64,000 nucleotides of DNA, taken from NCBI RefSeq assembly GCF_900119075.1, contig NZ_FPIP01000001.1, forward strand, positions 248,001 through 312,000, written 5' to 3'. How positions within the stretch are numbered: position 1 is the first letter of the stretch; each line of letters begins with the position of its first letter. The notes under the pieces are model-generated. The model made no database searches and had not been told where the DNA came from. It was given only the letters and a program-made list of their open reading frames with translations. The stretch comes from Ruminococcus flavefaciens. GTDB lineage: Bacteria; Bacillota; Clostridia; Oscillospirales; Ruminococcaceae. Shown here piece by piece: positions 34,501 through 42,351 of the stretch. Made by a program: the position numbers and the translations under genes.

Positions 34501-37026
34501 TCATGTTTTTTTGAGACTTACGGCTATATATGTAAGCACTGTCCATGCCACGTTATAAACGATAAGGGCTGTAGCTGACATATACACGTAATTTGAGCGG
34601 AATGCTTTTGAAAGTATCAGCATCATACACAGCACAAAGCCGAGAAGTATTGAAGCTGTCTGTAAGATAAGTCCTATTATAGCCGAGGAATGAACTACCT
34701 TTGTGCCGATGAGAAGCTCGGCAAGTGAAGAAAATTTGCCTGTGGTAGCCATTGAAGAGCTGAGACGTACTGCCTTTTTAGTCTCCTCATAGAAGTCCTC
34801 GTGGAGCTTCTTCGGCAGTATCCTTGCCATTTCCTCGGGGATACCAAAGAGCTTGTTGAGCTTTTTCAGTGTTATACAGGGATCAATGCTCTTGATGAAC
34901 ATACATATCTTGTTCTTGCAGAGCTTTTTCGCCCATTTTTTCACATATCTGTCGGCAACGATGTCAACAACGAACATTGCCGCAAGGTTACCTGATATTG
35001 AAAGGTAAAGAGCGTCCTTGCCTTCCTCAACGAACTCAGCTTCCTGAGTTTTTGTGGGAACGCCCTCGATGTTATGGCTGGTCATTAGTTCGCGGTTGCC
35101 GAAGAGCACACGCTTGTTGTTTATCCAGCCGCACATTCCCATGCCCTCCTCATAGGAGTAATTCTCAATGGGATAAAGTGCACCATTTCTGCCAGCGATT
35201 ACGTCTGTGAAGAGCTGTGACATGATACTTCCCGATGTAGCCGTAAGACTTGCGGCTTCAAGGAATGCTTCGTCCAGCTTTGTATTTGAGAATACCTTGA
35301 TACCGTCCAGTCTGACAGTGCCCTCAGGGAATAGGGTAGATGCGTCAATGAGTATGGAGTTTGTATCGTAGAAATCGTCAACACTCTGATAGCCAAGCAT
35401 TATGCCCTTATTCTGGATAGCGCTCTTGGAAACGTTCTCAAGAGGGATATTTACTACGAAAGGCATTGCGATACAGGAAGTAGCGCATATCAGCATACTG
35501 AATATGGAGAAGCCGAATGCCGCCGCGTCAAGAGTGGTTATGGTTCCCTTGCAGAAAATGGTAAGGAACAGTGCAACAACTATTGAAGCGAACAGACAGA
35601 GCGGTGAAGCTTTTTTGCAGAAATCGTCGGTCATATCCGACGAGTAGGTGTACCGCAGGAAATCCGTGAGGAAGTCCGTCTTGCGCATTGAAGCGAGGAT
35701 AGGGAAGTCTCCGAGAGTTCCTCGGGTTATGCGCTCTGCTCTGTCCTCGTCCCTGACGTAGGTAACGCCGTGACGGTCAAAGTTTTTCGACACGAACTTG
35801 AAGTTTCTGGCGGCTCTCCTAATGATAAGGTGCTTGCCCAGCGCATTAATGAGAAGCGCAAGTATGCCCACAGGCATATAAATGTGTATGTTTTCAGAAC
35901 TTACAAGGTCGGGACTTAGGAATGCAGGTATAATAGCTATCAGGCAGGAAAGTGCGGTGATAGCCGTCATAGAGTCTCCGTCAGCCTTGAAGCTCAGAAG
36001 CTTACGCAGTCCTTTTGTTATGACCGCTATGGACGAAATGATAGAAACAGTACCCAGTATAAGGTGGACAGTCAGGTATGACTTGATATTTGACATACTG
36101 AAGATATCCAGCGTGGGCACGTTGAACTGATTTGCCAGTGTAATGAAGAGACTGAGAAAAGCAGTCATTGCCAGTATCACAACACGTACTGAGATAGTGC
36201 TTTTCAGCTCGTAGATATCGCGTCCGACGTCCTCGACATCGCCGTAGTAGTTGAAGTCAACGATACGCTTTGTACGCTTGTTCTTGGAGTGCACCGACAT
36301 ATACTCGTCAGCGCCCTGAGTGATATGTACGTCCAGCTGAGTTGCGTCGATATCAGCCTTTTCGCTGAGATTTATGCTTGTGAGCTCAGCTCTCGGAGCA
36401 GGCTCAACAGGCTTTGCGGCTTCTACAGCTGCAGGCGAGGGGACGATGTCCGTTATCTGCTTTCTGCCCTCTGGGCTCTCAGCTTCGTTGATTATCTGAA
36501 TGCGGCTTCGCTTTTTCTTCTTGAACTCAGGAGGAGTATACATATACTCTCCCTCGGGAGTTTCTCTTGCGTAGGTATAATTATCCTTTTTGCCGCGGCG
36601 AGTTTTCTTGTTCTTTTTGTTCTCTATCTCCTTGGCACGGGTGGAATCGCTCATACGCCTTATTTTAGGCGCTTCATCGGGAGTCATCTGCACGGGGGTT
36701 ATAGTTCCCGAGGGTATGACCTTCCGCTGAGGATTGGTGCGTATCTCGCTCATTGCGTCGGAGCTTACCACAGCCACCTTATGTCTTGAAAGGTCGGCAG
36801 GCTTTACCTCGTCGGCAGGAGATTCGTTTCGGTGCGCGTTATCGAAAAGAGCGGATTTTTCATGTGAGATAGGCGGTCTTGAAGCAGGTCTTTTGACAAA
36901 TTCAGGAGCGTCTACCGTAGAATTTATTATTTTCTGGGCGTCAACTCTGCCCACTTTATTAGGTTCAAGAGAGTCGGGAGAGTATTCGTCAAGAATAGCC
37001 TCCAGCGACGGTTTCTGTTCTGACAT
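34501..37026 (-). CDS. P-type-ATPase-like pseudoenzyme with long disordered N-terminus
   Basis: ATG at 37026 with AAGGAG upstream, 10 bases after rlmB; 841 residues. Residues 1-280 are charged, low complexity and Lys/Pro-rich. At least four membrane segments follow (about 283-410), then a soluble actuator-like part and two more segments (about 475-535). The region IPLENVSKSAIQNKGIMLG followed by ILIDASTLFPEG (Asp561) lines up with the P-type ATPase phosphorylation loop DKTGTLTxG. The Asp is kept but KTGT is lost. MCGWINNKRVLFGNRELM and LYLSISGNLAAMFVVDIVAD resemble the nucleotide domain. The TGD and GDGxND hinge motifs are not found. It is probably not a pump; function unknown. Confidence 0.7.
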   Translation of the reverse strand: MSEQKPSLEAILDEYSPDSLEPNKVGRVDAQKIINSTVDAPEFVKRPASRPPISHEKSALFDNAHRNESPADEVKPADLSRHKVAVVSSDAMSEIRTNPQRKVIPSGTITPVQMTPDEAPKIRRMSDSTRAKEIENKKNKKTRRGKKDNYTYARETPEGEYMYTPPEFKKKKRSRIQIINEAESPEGRKQITDIVPSPAAVEAAKPVEPAPRAELTSINLSEKADIDATQLDVHITQGADEYMSVHSKNKRTKRIVDFNYYGDVEDVGRDIYELKSTISVRVVILAMTAFLSLFITLANQFNVPTLDIFSMSNIKSYLTVHLILGTVSIISSIAVITKGLRKLLSFKADGDSMTAITALSCLIAIIPAFLSPDLVSSENIHIYMPVGILALLINALGKHLIIRRAARNFKFVSKNFDRHGVTYVRDEDRAERITRGTLGDFPILASMRKTDFLTDFLRYTYSSDMTDDFCKKASPLCLFASIVVALFLTIFCKGTITTLDAAAFGFSIFSMLICATSCIAMPFVVNIPLENVSKSAIQNKGIMLGYQSVDDFYDTNSILIDASTLFPEGTVRLDGIKVFSNTKLDEAFLEAASLTATSGSIMSQLFTDVIAGRNGALYPIENYSYEEGMGMCGWINNKRVLFGNRELMTSHNIEGVPTKTQEAEFVEEGKDALYLSISGNLAAMFVVDIVADRYVKKWAKKLCKNKICMFIKSIDPCITLKKLNKLFGIPEEMARILPKKLHEDFYEETKKAVRLSSSMATTGKFSSLAELLIGTKVVHSSAIIGLILQTASILLGFVLCMMLILSKAFRSNYVYMSATALIVYNVAWTVLTYIAVSLKKT

Positions 37027-37036
37027 ATTTATCTCC

Positions 37037-37798
37037 TTATTCAGAGCCTCTGCGCTGGCGCAGTACCTCGTACATGAAGATACCTGCCGCCACGGAGGCA
37101 TTGAGTGAATTTATCTTTCCAAGCATCGGGAGCTTTATCATGAAATCGCATTTTTTCTGTATCAGCTTGCTCATGCCGAAGCCCTCTGAGCCGATAACAA
37201 GGGCAACTCCCCCTGTGAAGTCGGTCTCGGAGTAGTCCGTGCCCGAAGCGTCGGTGCCGTATATCCACACTCCGTTTTCCTTGAGGGTGTCGATACAGGA
37301 GGCAAGATTTGAAACTCTTGCCACAGGCACATAGCTTGCCGCGCCTGCTGATGTCTTAAAGACAGTAGCGTTCAGCGAAGCGCTCCTGCGCTTTGGGATA
37401 ATGACTCCGTCAGCGCCCGATGTTTCGGCAGTACGGATTATAGCTCCCAAATTATGAGGATCCTCGATCTCATCGCAGATGATAATGAAAGGCTTGGTGC
37501 CCTTTTTCTGCGAAACGGCAAGAATATCCTCTACCGTAACATACTCTCCGCAGGCGCCCTCGGCAACTACTCCCTGATGAGAAGCGCCGCCTGACAGGCG
37601 TGAGAGCTTTTTATCGTCAGCGTCTTTGACTACGACGCCGTTTTCCTTTGCAAGTCGGCGGATAACACTTAGACTGCCGCCGTTTCCGTCGATATAGACC
37701 GTGTCGAGATTAGCTCCCGATTTCAGCGCTTCTATGACGGGATTACGTCCGCAGATCATATTCTGCGGCATTTCCTTGATATTTTTCTCTTTTTCCAT
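37037..37798 (-). CDS. rlmB: TrmH-family rRNA 2'-O-methyltransferase (RlmB-like)
   Basis: The SPOUT fold shows an N-terminal substrate-binding part (CGRNPVIEALKSG) and motifs IEDPHNLGAIIRTAETSGADG, ALVIGSEGFGMSKL and LNASVAAGIFMYEVLRQR. RlmB methylates the 2'-hydroxyl of G2251 in 23S rRNA; other TrmH paralogues are possible. The start is uncertain. The ATG at 37798 gives the usual length of 253 residues but has no ribosome site. An ATG at 37825 has AAGGAG only one base away, and the frame stays open to an ATG at 37912. The pseudo-ATPase gene follows 10 bases after the stop, so they share a transcript. Confidence 0.85.
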   Translation of the reverse strand: MEKEKNIKEMPQNMICGRNPVIEALKSGANLDTVYIDGNGGSLSVIRRLAKENGVVVKDADDKKLSRLSGGASHQGVVAEGACGEYVTVEDILAVSQKKGTKPFIIICDEIEDPHNLGAIIRTAETSGADGVIIPKRRSASLNATVFKTSAGAASYVPVARVSNLASCIDTLKENGVWIYGTDASGTDYSETDFTGGVALVIGSEGFGMSKLIQKKCDFMIKLPMLGKINSLNASVAAGIFMYEVLRQRRGSE

Positions 37799-37920
37799 AT
37801 TTGACAGCGAGCGCGAAACGCTCATGCTCCTTTTGTTCTGTTTTTGTTTCTGAAACCAATTAATGCCTGCGAAAATCCTGTTTTTTATAAAGAATTTGCG
37901 CTCTCTGAACATAGTTCAGG

Positions 37921-37948
37921 GCAATAACCGCCTGAGGGCTGTTATTGC
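37921..37948 (-). other. Hairpin at the 5' end of the rlmB transcript
   Basis: GCAATAAC pairs with GTTATTGC, with inner GCC/GGC pairing. It begins a few bases after the predicted start point of the promoter at 37959-37987, so the mRNA would open with this stem. No T run follows. Confidence 0.5.
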
Positions 37949-37958
37949 ATACAAATTT

Positions 37959-37987
37959 ATTATATCATCAATGAATTGAAATTACAA
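37959..37987 (-). promoter_or_regulatory. Promoter of the rlmB operon
   Basis: On the minus strand TTGTAA (37987-37982), 17-base spacer, TATAAT (37964-37959). Confidence 0.75.
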
Positions 37988-38024
37988 GTACCTTTTCGCA
38001 TAAAATTGCTATATATCAGCATTA

Positions 38025-38858
38025 TTAGTTGTTTATATCTATTATCGAGAGCTCGGGACGGTTGAAAATACGGGGTATGAATATCATACGCATAGGTCTT
38101 GCAAGTCCGCGGCTGATTATGTGAGTGGTATCATCAATGTGGTAGATACCTGTGGTATACTTTGGAAATATGCCCTGATCCGGGGCGTAAAGTCCCTGTT
38201 CCAGTATCTTTGGCAGTCTCCACTGACCGCCGTGAGCGTGTCCCGAAAGGACAAGGTCAAAGCCCTTGCCGTCACTGCCGAAGCAGTCGTCTATCTGCTC
38301 GGGCTGATGAAGAAGAAGTATATTGTAATACTTATCGTCGAGTTCGTCTATGCATTCCTCAAGCTGAGTTTTCTGCTTTCCCCACTGGAGAGAGTCAACA
38401 ACACCGTAAAAGCGGATATCCTGACCGTTTATGCTGAATTCTTTCATATCGCCCATGAGTACGGGACAAATACTGCGTGCTTTTTCGTAGAATTCCTCGG
38501 TGTCGTCCCGCATACCCTCGTGATTTCCTGGAGTGTATACGCAGGGATATTCCGCGCTTAGAGCAGACATAAGGTTCAGGGCGTATTCTGTGCCGCCCCA
38601 CATATCTATGACATCGCCGCCGAATACCACCATATCGGGTTCAGCCTTGTTAACCTCGTTTATGAGCTTTGAATTGTCGGTATTACCGTAAAAGCAGTTG
38701 TGCAGGTCGGAAATAAAGACTATTCTCATGCCCTTGTCAAGCTTTTTTGTGCTGACGCTGTAGTTTACGGGCTTCATAGCGAAGCCCCATGCGCTGAGAG
38801 CGCATAAAACCGCAAAGACAGCGGCGATTACAAGTCGTTTTTTCGCTTTTTTTGACAT
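38025..38858 (-). CDS. Membrane-anchored metallophosphoesterase (YkuE-like)
   Basis: ATG in the TAATG overlap with the ACP gene; 277 residues. An N-terminal basic stretch and one membrane segment (about 8-28) precede a calcineurin-like domain with ISDLHNCFYG, FGGDVIDMW, TPGNHEG, ILLLHQPE and SGHAHGGQW, all metal ligands present. YkuE-type enzymes act outside the membrane on lipid-linked or wall-linked phosphates. As the last gene of the MBOAT operon it may release or recycle a phospho-intermediate, though it could simply be carried along. Confidence 0.88.
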   Translation of the reverse strand: MSKKAKKRLVIAAVFAVLCALSAWGFAMKPVNYSVSTKKLDKGMRIVFISDLHNCFYGNTDNSKLINEVNKAEPDMVVFGGDVIDMWGGTEYALNLMSALSAEYPCVYTPGNHEGMRDDTEEFYEKARSICPVLMGDMKEFSINGQDIRFYGVVDSLQWGKQKTQLEECIDELDDKYYNILLLHQPEQIDDCFGSDGKGFDLVLSGHAHGGQWRLPKILEQGLYAPDQGIFPKYTTGIYHIDDTTHIISRGLARPMRMIFIPRIFNRPELSIIDINN

Positions 38859-39100
38859 TATTTTCCTCTTTCAGCGATAATTGCAAGCATTTCTCCCACA
38901 TTCTTCATGCCCGATACCTCGCGCATCTTGAAGCGCAGACCGAATTCGTTTTCAACTGCGGCAATGAGATTGATGTGCTCAAGACTGTCCCAGTCCTCAA
39001 TATCGGCAGATGTGGTATTCTCGTTCACTGAAAGTGACGAGTCGCCGAAAACATCTCTGAATACCTCATTCAGACGGGGGAGTATTTCATTATTATTCAT
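38858..39100 (-). CDS. Acyl carrier protein
   Basis: An 80-residue acidic protein that overlaps its upstream neighbour by four bases (ATGA) and the downstream gene by one. The phosphopantetheine attachment site is Ser39 in IEDWDSLEHINLI. The WDSLEHI form, unlike DSLDxVEL of fatty-acid ACPs, is typical of dedicated carriers paired with FkbH-like or D-alanine-loading enzymes. Its position directly after the FkbH-like gene suggests that it carries the group activated by that enzyme. Confidence 0.92.
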   Translation of the reverse strand: MNNNEILPRLNEVFRDVFGDSSLSVNENTTSADIEDWDSLEHINLIAAVENEFGLRFKMREVSGMKNVGEMLAIIAERGK

Positions 39101-40893
39101 TCAGGATTCTCCTTATCACGTATTTTTATTACCTTATTCTTGTTTTCATAGCCTTCTATGTCGAGATGCCACTCGGAATCTCCGTTATCCAGCTTTTTAT
39201 CAAGCGTGAAGCCGAATGAGCTGTAAAGTTCAGCTACCATGCTGTTCTTGTGCGTCTTGTAATAAAAGCCGTTTATACGGGTTATGCCCTTGGCCTTTGC
39301 GCGGCGGACCAGCTCGTCCAGCATGGCGAGCTCCATGTCTCTTTTCAGTACACGGCAGCTCATGAGCCACAGCTCTATATCAAGCTCTTTGTCTCTGCAC
39401 TTGCCTATAACTACGGAAACTATGCCGTTATCGCCGAATTTGTCCAGCAGTCTGCCGCATATGCAAATATGGTCGGGACTTGTGCTGACCTTCTGTATCT
39501 CGTCTTCGTTGTAGCGGCAAGTGGTGAGATTGAACTGGTTGCTCTTGTTGGTGAGCTGAGTTATACGCTGTATATAGACAGGCTCAAAACCGCAGATGAC
39601 AGCGTGCATATCAAGGCTGAGCAGATAGTCCTCATAGCTCTCAAAGCTTCTCAGCTGTGCCGCTCTCTGAGCGTTTGCGGCGTACATCTCCGAGCGGTGC
39701 ATATCGTCATCGGAAACGGCTGTCACCTCGAAGAAACCGCTTCGTGTAAGCTTGTACATTGCTTCGTGAACGGTGCTGAGGTTTATGGTCTGAACCATGG
39801 GGAGCTGTCCCTCGATAATAGCGCATTCAGCAGGATTGTCGTCGATGAATACGAAGCTGTCCAGTCCGAGACTGAGGTCAGCGGCAGTTTCGGCGATATT
39901 TCTGTCTTTTGGCTCCCAGTTAGCCTTAATGGAGACAAAATCTGTGGATTTTAGGACTCCGCAGGGGTGATTCAGTCCGAGAAGTGCGTTTTCCTCGTCG
40001 TTTTTGGAGCATAGTGCAAGAAGCACACCGTAGTCCTTGTAGCCCTTGATAAAGCTCTGAAACTCGCTGAAAGCCTGTCCAATGGCGGTTTCCTGCCCAA
40101 TCTCAATGCCCTCCTGACCGTCGTCGCCGATGACGCCGCCCCAGAGAGTGTTATCGAGGTCAAGGTCAATGACCTTGTGGTTCTTGCCGTAGATAGACTT
40201 TATTATGCACGCAAGGCTGTAGGCAAGGTCGGGGATAACGTTGGTGCTCATGGCATATTTGTAAAGATACCATGCCTCGGCGTCGTGCCAGTTAGCAAGA
40301 CCGCAGACTGCGGAGAGGTAATTGATATCGTGGATATACAGACCGCGGGTGCTGCGGGCGTAATCCGAAAGCATGACGTTCATGCGCTGAATGAACGCAG
40401 CATGACCTGCAGTGCTCCAGCCGTCGTAACTGCCTGTGCGTCTGAACAGCGGCAGCTCGAAGTTGTTCTGTATGACAGGGCATGAGAAGTGCTGTTTAAG
40501 GCTGTCCCACACCTGCTTGAAGTATGCGAACTGGTCGTTGAGCTTCTGTTCCACTGTCTCGGCAGTCTCGGCAGGGCTCTCCGGGAGCATAGTGAGATTG
40601 CGCGATGTAGTATGGATATAGATAACGTCAGGATCAAAGCTGTCAAGCTCGGGATTGCCGAAAACGGCGTCTTCATAGAACTTGTTGTATTCTGACAGAT
40701 AGAATTCGGGCTCGATTCCGAAATTCAGCAGAAAAAGCTCAAGCGCGGATACAATATGATTGGTCGTTGAGCCCCCCAGCACAGCGATCCTCTTCTTTAC
40801 GCGGACGCAGCCGTCCGCAAGCAGCTGCTTGCGAAGCGCAAGTCGTCTGCGGATTATATCCTTGCCATCGAATGGAAAGTTGAGTTCTCTCAT
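39097..40893 (-). CDS. FkbH-like HAD-IIIC protein with C-terminal GNAT domain
   Basis: A 598-residue protein. Residues 30-240 form an SGNH-like region (RIAVLGGSTTNH at its start). The HAD-IIIC core follows with VIDLDLDNTLWGGVIG (Asp245/Asp247), LCSKNDEENAL and FVFIDDNPAECAII. The C-terminal 150 residues look like an acetyltransferase (GNAT) fold. Characterised FkbH proteins dephosphorylate 1,3-bisphosphoglycerate and load the glyceryl group onto an ACP. The adjacent ACP fits that chemistry. Here no polyketide synthase is nearby; the partners are an MBOAT and a DHHW protein, so the loaded group is probably destined for the cell surface. Confidence 0.88.
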   Translation of the reverse strand: MRELNFPFDGKDIIRRRLALRKQLLADGCVRVKKRIAVLGGSTTNHIVSALELFLLNFGIEPEFYLSEYNKFYEDAVFGNPELDSFDPDVIYIHTTSRNLTMLPESPAETAETVEQKLNDQFAYFKQVWDSLKQHFSCPVIQNNFELPLFRRTGSYDGWSTAGHAAFIQRMNVMLSDYARSTRGLYIHDINYLSAVCGLANWHDAEAWYLYKYAMSTNVIPDLAYSLACIIKSIYGKNHKVIDLDLDNTLWGGVIGDDGQEGIEIGQETAIGQAFSEFQSFIKGYKDYGVLLALCSKNDEENALLGLNHPCGVLKSTDFVSIKANWEPKDRNIAETAADLSLGLDSFVFIDDNPAECAIIEGQLPMVQTINLSTVHEAMYKLTRSGFFEVTAVSDDDMHRSEMYAANAQRAAQLRSFESYEDYLLSLDMHAVICGFEPVYIQRITQLTNKSNQFNLTTCRYNEDEIQKVSTSPDHICICGRLLDKFGDNGIVSVVIGKCRDKELDIELWLMSCRVLKRDMELAMLDELVRRAKAKGITRINGFYYKTHKNSMVAELYSSFGFTLDKKLDNGDSEWHLDIEGYENKNKVIKIRDKENPE

Positions 40894-40902
40894 AATATCA
40901 CC

Positions 40903-42339
40903 TTATTTTGTCAGATTGTTGTATATACAGTTTCTGTTGCCGCCTACTGCGGAGAATGAACACATGGCAAAAAGGAGATCCGTTGCGCCGACTCTGTTTA
41001 TGAAATCTACGGCGTTAAGGTCGAAATAACGTATATCGCAGAGATATATGTTTTCAAAAGAGCCTGTCAGCATTGGCAGCAGGGCGTTTCCGTAGCTGTC
41101 CTTGAATATGACAAGAGTTCTTCCATTTTTGCATTCTGTATTGACGTGAACTATCCTCTCGTCAGCTCCGAAAACCATATAATAGCCTGAATTAGCCATA
41201 TATGACGGATCGAGAAGAAGATTTGCGGCAACAGGGTTTTCAAAGCGTGTGTTGTACTGTGTGACTGTTACGGGTGTTTTGGGCTTGTAATAAACGAAGT
41301 CCTCGGGATTATTCATGAGTGTTGCGCTCTGTGTGTACATATAAAGGGTGCCGACGTAGCCAGGCAGTGTAACTGTCTCGTATTCCGATAACTCTGGATA
41401 GGGGACGCCTGCCGTGAGAGCGAACTGCTGTGCGGCATAGTAAGCGCCGAGAGGCTGCCAGTGGTGGTCGGTACGGGAATAAATAGCCTCGTCCTTGTGA
41501 GCATCGAGTATGCTGTAGGCGTCGATAGGGATCACGTTATGGAGAGCCGCGTCGAGCCTGTCGAAGTCCTCTTTCTCGCTGTAAGCGAGATTCTGATATT
41601 TTTCGGGAAGATAGAACGAGCTGGACGTTGGCAGCACCATTGAGTAAACGTTTACATCGGGGAGCTTTTCCTTGTAGAGACTCACATATGAAGCGTATTC
41701 CTGTTCTGCGCCCCAAGCGCCGCTGTAAAGAGTTACTCCGCGCTTGTTGACGATGAGGATATTGTTTGTGAGCTCGCCGTCAGCAGGAGCTTCTTCCGCA
41801 GGAGCAGTAGTTGCCTCGGGGACGGCAGTTGTAACTGATGTGGATACCGAAGCGGCAGTAGTTACAGGAGCTGTCGTGATTACAGCTGCTTTTTTCTCGA
41901 AGCCGCTGCCGAAAAGCTCGGCTTCTTCGCCGTCAGCGCCGTATTTTCTGCCCTTCAGCTGCATGATGTAGTCGGAGATGAACTCCTTGATATGAGCTCT
42001 GTCATGGACAGTATCGTCGAAGTAATCGGCAACGCCCTCGGTAAATTCGCCGCTTGCATAGCTTTTTGCGGAAAACTCGGGGAATTTTGTGAGATAGCGG
42101 TTCTCGTCGTCGGCTTTTGTCTCGTGGGGCAGTAGCGTTACATAAACGAACCCGCCTGCGAAAATAGCACTTATAGCTACTATATTAGCCAGCGAAATGA
42201 AGTTAAGAGCCTTTTTCCGCTGCTGTTTTTTCAGCTTTTTTGGTTTTATTGAAACATCTATGGAAGCGCCTGCGCGGTCGGAAGCTTCTATGGAGATAGA
42301 TGGCTCCGGCAGGCTGTTTTTGTTTTTGTTATCGGTCAT
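40903..42339 (-). CDS. DHHW (AlgJ/AlgX/DltD-like) extracytoplasmic protein
   Basis: A 478-residue protein with a cytoplasmic N-terminus rich in Lys, one membrane segment (about 45-68) and a large outer domain. Motifs DDTVHDRAHIKEF, MVLPTSSSFYLPEKY, SRTDHHWQPLGAYYAA and VIFKDSYGNALLPML are those of the AlgJ/AlgX SGNH-like family that finishes acyl transfer to exopolysaccharide. A Thr/Val/Ala-rich insertion (about 155-190) lies inside the outer domain. It starts 12 bases after the MBOAT gene. Together they correspond to the AlgI/AlgJ or DltB/DltD pairs. Confidence 0.87.
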   Translation of the reverse strand: MTDNKNKNSLPEPSISIEASDRAGASIDVSIKPKKLKKQQRKKALNFISLANIVAISAIFAGGFVYVTLLPHETKADDENRYLTKFPEFSAKSYASGEFTEGVADYFDDTVHDRAHIKEFISDYIMQLKGRKYGADGEEAELFGSGFEKKAAVITTAPVTTAASVSTSVTTAVPEATTAPAEEAPADGELTNNILIVNKRGVTLYSGAWGAEQEYASYVSLYKEKLPDVNVYSMVLPTSSSFYLPEKYQNLAYSEKEDFDRLDAALHNVIPIDAYSILDAHKDEAIYSRTDHHWQPLGAYYAAQQFALTAGVPYPELSEYETVTLPGYVGTLYMYTQSATLMNNPEDFVYYKPKTPVTVTQYNTRFENPVAANLLLDPSYMANSGYYMVFGADERIVHVNTECKNGRTLVIFKDSYGNALLPMLTGSFENIYLCDIRYFDLNAVDFINRVGATDLLFAMCSFSAVGGNRNCIYNNLTK

Positions 42340-42351
42340 GGGTTTGCCTCG

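Noticed and set aside
39250..39954. A 234-residue plus-strand frame inside the FkbH-like gene
   Set aside because: Antisense shadow of a conserved protein; no start signal or recognisable domain.
38858..40893. Polyketide or siderophore cluster, based on FkbH plus ACP
   Set aside because: No ketosynthase, acyltransferase or NRPS module nearby; partners point to surface polymer acylation.
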